From JBOGWP01 sp050693875 (GTDB lineage: Bacteria; Actinomycetota; CADDZG01; JAHWKV01; JBOGWP01), in assembly GCA_050693875.1 (NCBI GenBank), contig JBOGWP010000210.1, positions 1 through 8,477 on the forward strand: a stretch of DNA of 8,477 nucleotides. The letters run 5' to 3'. The position numbers were made by a program, and so were the translations under genes. The stretch's first letter is position 1. Every line of letters starts with the position of its first letter. This document shows positions 6,733-8,477 of the stretch, piece by piece. Under the pieces are notes generated by a model. That model was not told where the DNA came from. It ran no database searches and worked only from the letters and a program-made list of their open reading frames with translations.

Positions 6733-7122
6733 TCGCCCGGGAGCGATCGCCGCGGCGGCCAGCAGCGCCGCCGCCGAGGGGAGGAAGAAGATCCCCACCG
6801 AGAGGATCGCCAGCAGGCAGAACGCGAGCGAGAGAACCCCGATCACGACGAGGGCCACGCGCAGGTGGAGGGACGCGGCCGCCGCGCCCGCCGCGGCCAG
6901 CACCACGGGGATCGCCAGAACTCGGCGCACGCCGGGGCCGTTCGCCTCCACCAGCGAGACGCACCTGGTGCTGGTTTGCGCAACTCCCCCCTCGCCGGGG
7001 CTTCGTACGGTCGCGGTCTGGCTGTGCCCCATGCACGGGAACCACCCAACGAAGAGGGCGGCGACGGCGGCGAGCGCCAGGGCGATCAGCGCGGCCAGAT
7101 GGTGCCGGGCCCGATTGAGCAT
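6721..7122 (-). CDS. Small membrane protein of unknown function
   Basis: This is a 133-residue protein that I cannot assign. Residues 9-28 form a hydrophobic segment (LAALIALALAAVAALFVGWF). A polar loop of about 38 residues follows, with Cys30 and Cys54. Two to three further hydrophobic segments run from about residue 68 to near the end (VLAIPVVLAAAGAAAASLHL, then VALVVIGVLSLAF and FLPSAAALLAAAAI). It is probably an inner-membrane protein with three or four spans; if the loop faces outward, the two cysteines could form a disulfide. It lies 39 nt downstream of the methyltransferase gene on the same strand. A TACGAT hexamer 8 nt before ATG 7122 suggests its own leaderless promoter. It is convergent with the amidotransferase, 6 nt apart. 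I see no link to the ligase pathway. Confidence 0.7.
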   Translation of the reverse strand: MLNRARHHLAALIALALAAVAALFVGWFPCMGHSQTATVRSPGEGGVAQTSTRCVSLVEANGPGVRRVLAIPVVLAAAGAAAASLHLRVALVVIGVLSLAFCLLAILSVGIFFLPSAAALLAAAAIAPGRERA

Positions 7123-7130
7123 GTGCTCAA

Positions 7131-7136
7131 ATCGTA
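7131..7136 (-). promoter_or_regulatory. -10 element (TACGAT) for the small membrane protein gene
   Basis: TACGAT fits TANNNT and is exactly 8 nt upstream of ATG 7122. There is no SD within 20 nt. It lies between the methyltransferase stop and the membrane protein gene, so it would give the latter independent, leaderless transcription. No -35 is evident. Confidence 0.45.
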
Positions 7137-7161
7137 CGCCGTCTCGCTCTCCCGCACTCGG

Positions 7162-8028
7162 TCAGGGCTTGTTGGCCCTGACGATCCCGTACCCCCACAG
7201 CCCGCGCTGGAGCGCCCGATACTGGTCCCGCGCTGCCCGGACGTTGCCCTGCTGCAGTTCGGTGCGCAGGCCAAGCTTGTGCAACGCCACCGCCGTCGGG
7301 TACGCGGCCATGGTGACCATGTAGAGGCGCCGGCACGAGCGGCGAACCTTGTCGGTGCAGTCCTCCTGCTCGACATCGACGAAGCCCGCCTCCTTCGACC
7401 AGGTGGCGAACTCGTCGAGCGTGGCGAGGTTGGGGACGATCCACCCGCTCAGCCACGACTCCTGCAGCTTCTCCTCCTCGAGGTTGAGCGGCCGCGGCGA
7501 GCGGAAGCCGTCCTGCACGACAAGGCGGCCCCCGGGCTTGAGCACTCGGTACGCCTCGGCGATGAAATCGCGCTTGTCCATGGCGTAGCAGATCGCCTCG
7601 AGACCGTAGACGGCGTCGAAGGTCTCGTCAGGGAGCGCCATCCGGGTGTAGTCCTGCAGGCCGAAGTGGACCCGCCCCGACAGGCCGCGCTCGTCCGCGT
7701 ACCGGTAGGCCCGCTCGACCTGGTCGGGGGTGATCGTTACGCCGGTGACCTCCACGTCGTAGCTCTCCGCGAACCACATCGCCGTCCCCCCGACCCCGCA
7801 GCCACAGTCGAGGATGCGCCACCCGGGCTTCGGGTCGATCCCGGCGGCCAGGACCCGGTTCATGTTCAGCAGCGAGTCGGAGTGGCTCCTGGTCGAATCA
7901 TCGAAGTACCCGAAGTGGATCGCCCGGTTGCTGGCGTTGAGCCAGATCACGCGGTAGTCGAACCAGGTCTCCTTGTAGTAGGAGGCGATGGTCTGGCGGT
8001 CGCCGGGAACGATCGGTGTCTTCGGCAT
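7162..8028 (-). CDS. Class I SAM-dependent methyltransferase
   Basis: This is a 288-residue methyltransferase with a Rossmann-fold SAM site. Motif I is ILDCGCGVGGTAMWFAE (D74 to about residue 88), followed by VTGVTITPDQVERA, then LPDETFDAVYGLEAICY and the motif-III-like VLKPGGRLVVQDG. The N-terminal AIHFGYFD stretch before the fold resembles small-molecule methyltransferases of the tocopherol/sterol/natural-product group, so the acceptor is probably a small metabolite; the exact substrate is unknown. ATG 8028 has no SD, but TACAAT lies 8 nt upstream, consistent with a leaderless mRNA. The small membrane protein gene follows 39 nt downstream. An insertion sequence begins about 54 bp upstream of the start codon, so the original upstream regulatory DNA has probably been displaced. 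Confidence 0.92.
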   Translation of the reverse strand: MPKTPIVPGDRQTIASYYKETWFDYRVIWLNASNRAIHFGYFDDSTRSHSDSLLNMNRVLAAGIDPKPGWRILDCGCGVGGTAMWFAESYDVEVTGVTITPDQVERAYRYADERGLSGRVHFGLQDYTRMALPDETFDAVYGLEAICYAMDKRDFIAEAYRVLKPGGRLVVQDGFRSPRPLNLEEEKLQESWLSGWIVPNLATLDEFATWSKEAGFVDVEQEDCTDKVRRSCRRLYMVTMAAYPTAVALHKLGLRTELQQGNVRAARDQYRALQRGLWGYGIVRANKP

Positions 8029-8036
8029 AGGGGCGT

Positions 8037-8042
8037 ATTGTA
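8037..8042 (-). promoter_or_regulatory. -10 element (TACAAT) for the methyltransferase gene
   Basis: TACAAT is one mismatch from TATAAT and lies exactly 8 nt before ATG 8028, as expected for a leaderless transcript. The -35 position at 17-bp spacing (8060-8065, reading CGCAAC) is poor. The insertion sequence end at about 8082 lies some 50 bp upstream of the expected transcription start. Confidence 0.55.
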
Positions 8043-8081
8043 CGGGCGGCGGTCGCTTCGTTGCGCCGCTAATTACTCAAA

Positions 8082-8477
8082 GGGGCTATCCATTTAGGTG
8101 GACTAGACTCAACATGTTGTGATTGAGCCCAAAGGCCCCAATCCTCGTTGGCGTCGATTATCCGGGTAGCTGGCGAGAGTTCCTCGCGTGGTTCCCCGAC
8201 GAGCGGGCGTGCCTGTCGTACCTGGAGCACCTGAGGTGGCCGAAGGGCTTCGTCTGCCCTCGGTGCTCGGCCACCGAAGCCTGGTTGGTCGCAGGCCCGC
8301 GCTGGAAGTGCTCCGTCTGCGGCCGCAAGACGTCGGTGACGGCAGGAACCATCTTCGACAAGACCCGTACGTCGATGACGACCTGGTTCGCCGCTGGGTG
8401 GTACGTCACCAACCAAAAGCACGGGGTCAGCGCGCTCGGTCTTCAGCGAGCACTCGGGCTCGGCAGCTACCAGACCG
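8082..8477 (+). mobile_element. IS1595-family insertion sequence, left end and 5' part (runs off window)
   Basis: The element is identified by its transposase (8123 onward). The left terminus is placed at about 8082 because GGGGCTATCC (8082-8091) and the following bases look like an IS1595-type terminal repeat; this is recollection of the family, and the right end is not in the window for comparison. The 8 bases before it, TACTCAAA (8074-8081), are AT-rich and would be the target duplication if the element makes the usual 8-bp repeat. Non-coding 8082-8122 also holds a 10-bp palindrome, CAACATGTTG (8110-8119). Confidence 0.65.
8123..8477 (+). CDS. IS1595-family transposase, N-terminal part (3' end outside window)
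   Basis: About 118 residues are visible before the window ends. The segment SWREFLAWFPDERACLSYLE followed by HLRWPKGFVCPRC and WKCSVCGRKTSVTAGTIFD is the zinc-ribbon N-terminus of IS1595 (ISXO2-like) transposases, with four cysteines as two CxxC pairs. LTTWF-like (MTTWFAAGWYVT) and ALGLQRALGLGSYQT segments follow. The DDE/DDN catalytic core lies beyond the window. The frame opens after a TGA at 8120-8122, and the first plausible start is TTG 8123 (M-SPKAPILVGVDYPGSW). ATG 8114 is out of frame and stops after two codons. No SD is seen. No break is visible in the part shown. Confidence 0.88.
   Translation, partial: MSPKAPILVGVDYPGSWREFLAWFPDERACLSYLEHLRWPKGFVCPRCSATEAWLVAGPRWKCSVCGRKTSVTAGTIFDKTRTSMTTWFAAGWYVTNQKHGVSALGLQRALGLGSYQT

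Noticed and set aside
6865..8097. 410-codon plus-strand frame over the membrane protein and methyltransferase genes
   Set aside because: It is the antisense shadow of a methyltransferase with clear SAM-binding motifs, and it also crosses the IS boundary and an intergenic region.
8114..8122. ATG 8114 as the transposase start
   Set aside because: It reads ATG TTG TGA, a stop after two codons, and is not in the transposase frame.
8069..8422. 117-codon minus-strand frame within the insertion sequence
   Set aside because: It is antisense to the zinc-ribbon transposase and shows no domain.

Overview
The window is GC-rich, uses GC-ending codons, and has several genes with no Shine-Dalgarno (SD) sequence. 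This, with the protein families present (multi-membrane-span NarL-type kinases in tandem, a PGM1-like ATP-grasp ligase), suggests an actinobacterium, perhaps a soil Thermoleophilia-like lineage. That placement is inference from composition and gene style; there is no marker gene here.

Left block (1-4228), signalling: the C-terminal end of one sensor histidine kinase (2-496) overlaps by 4 bp the start of a second, paralogous kinase (493-2609). The second has about ten hydrophobic segments, a GAF-like domain, a HisKA_3 H-box and an HATPase domain, and is interrupted by an apparent one-base deletion at 706-707. Facing it on the minus strand are a receiver-only response regulator (2635-3015), a full NarL/LuxR-type response regulator (3102-3779) and a small uncharacterised helical protein (3839-4228). 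Together they look like one signalling locus with two kinases, one DNA-binding regulator and one outputless receiver.

Middle block (4229-6714), small-molecule chemistry: a short divergent promoter region leads into a two-gene operon. It encodes an ATP-grasp ligase of the PGM1 (pheganomycin peptide ligase) type (4293-5864) and, 4 nt later, a class II glutamine amidotransferase-like protein with a catalytic Cys2 (5869-6714). This is the most interesting pair in the window: a ligase coupled to an N-terminal-nucleophile amidohydrolase, with no product evident.

Right block (6721-8477): on the minus strand a class I SAM-dependent methyltransferase (7162-8028) is followed by a small membrane protein (6721-7122), convergent with the amidotransferase. 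At about 8082 an IS1595-family insertion sequence begins, its transposase running off the window end. It has landed about 54 bp upstream of the methyltransferase.

A pattern across genes: three minus-strand genes (start codons at 4228, 7122, 8028) have a TANNNT -10-like hexamer exactly 8 nt before ATG and no SD. A fourth (3779) has one 7 nt before its likely GTG. This is the arrangement expected of leaderless mRNAs.
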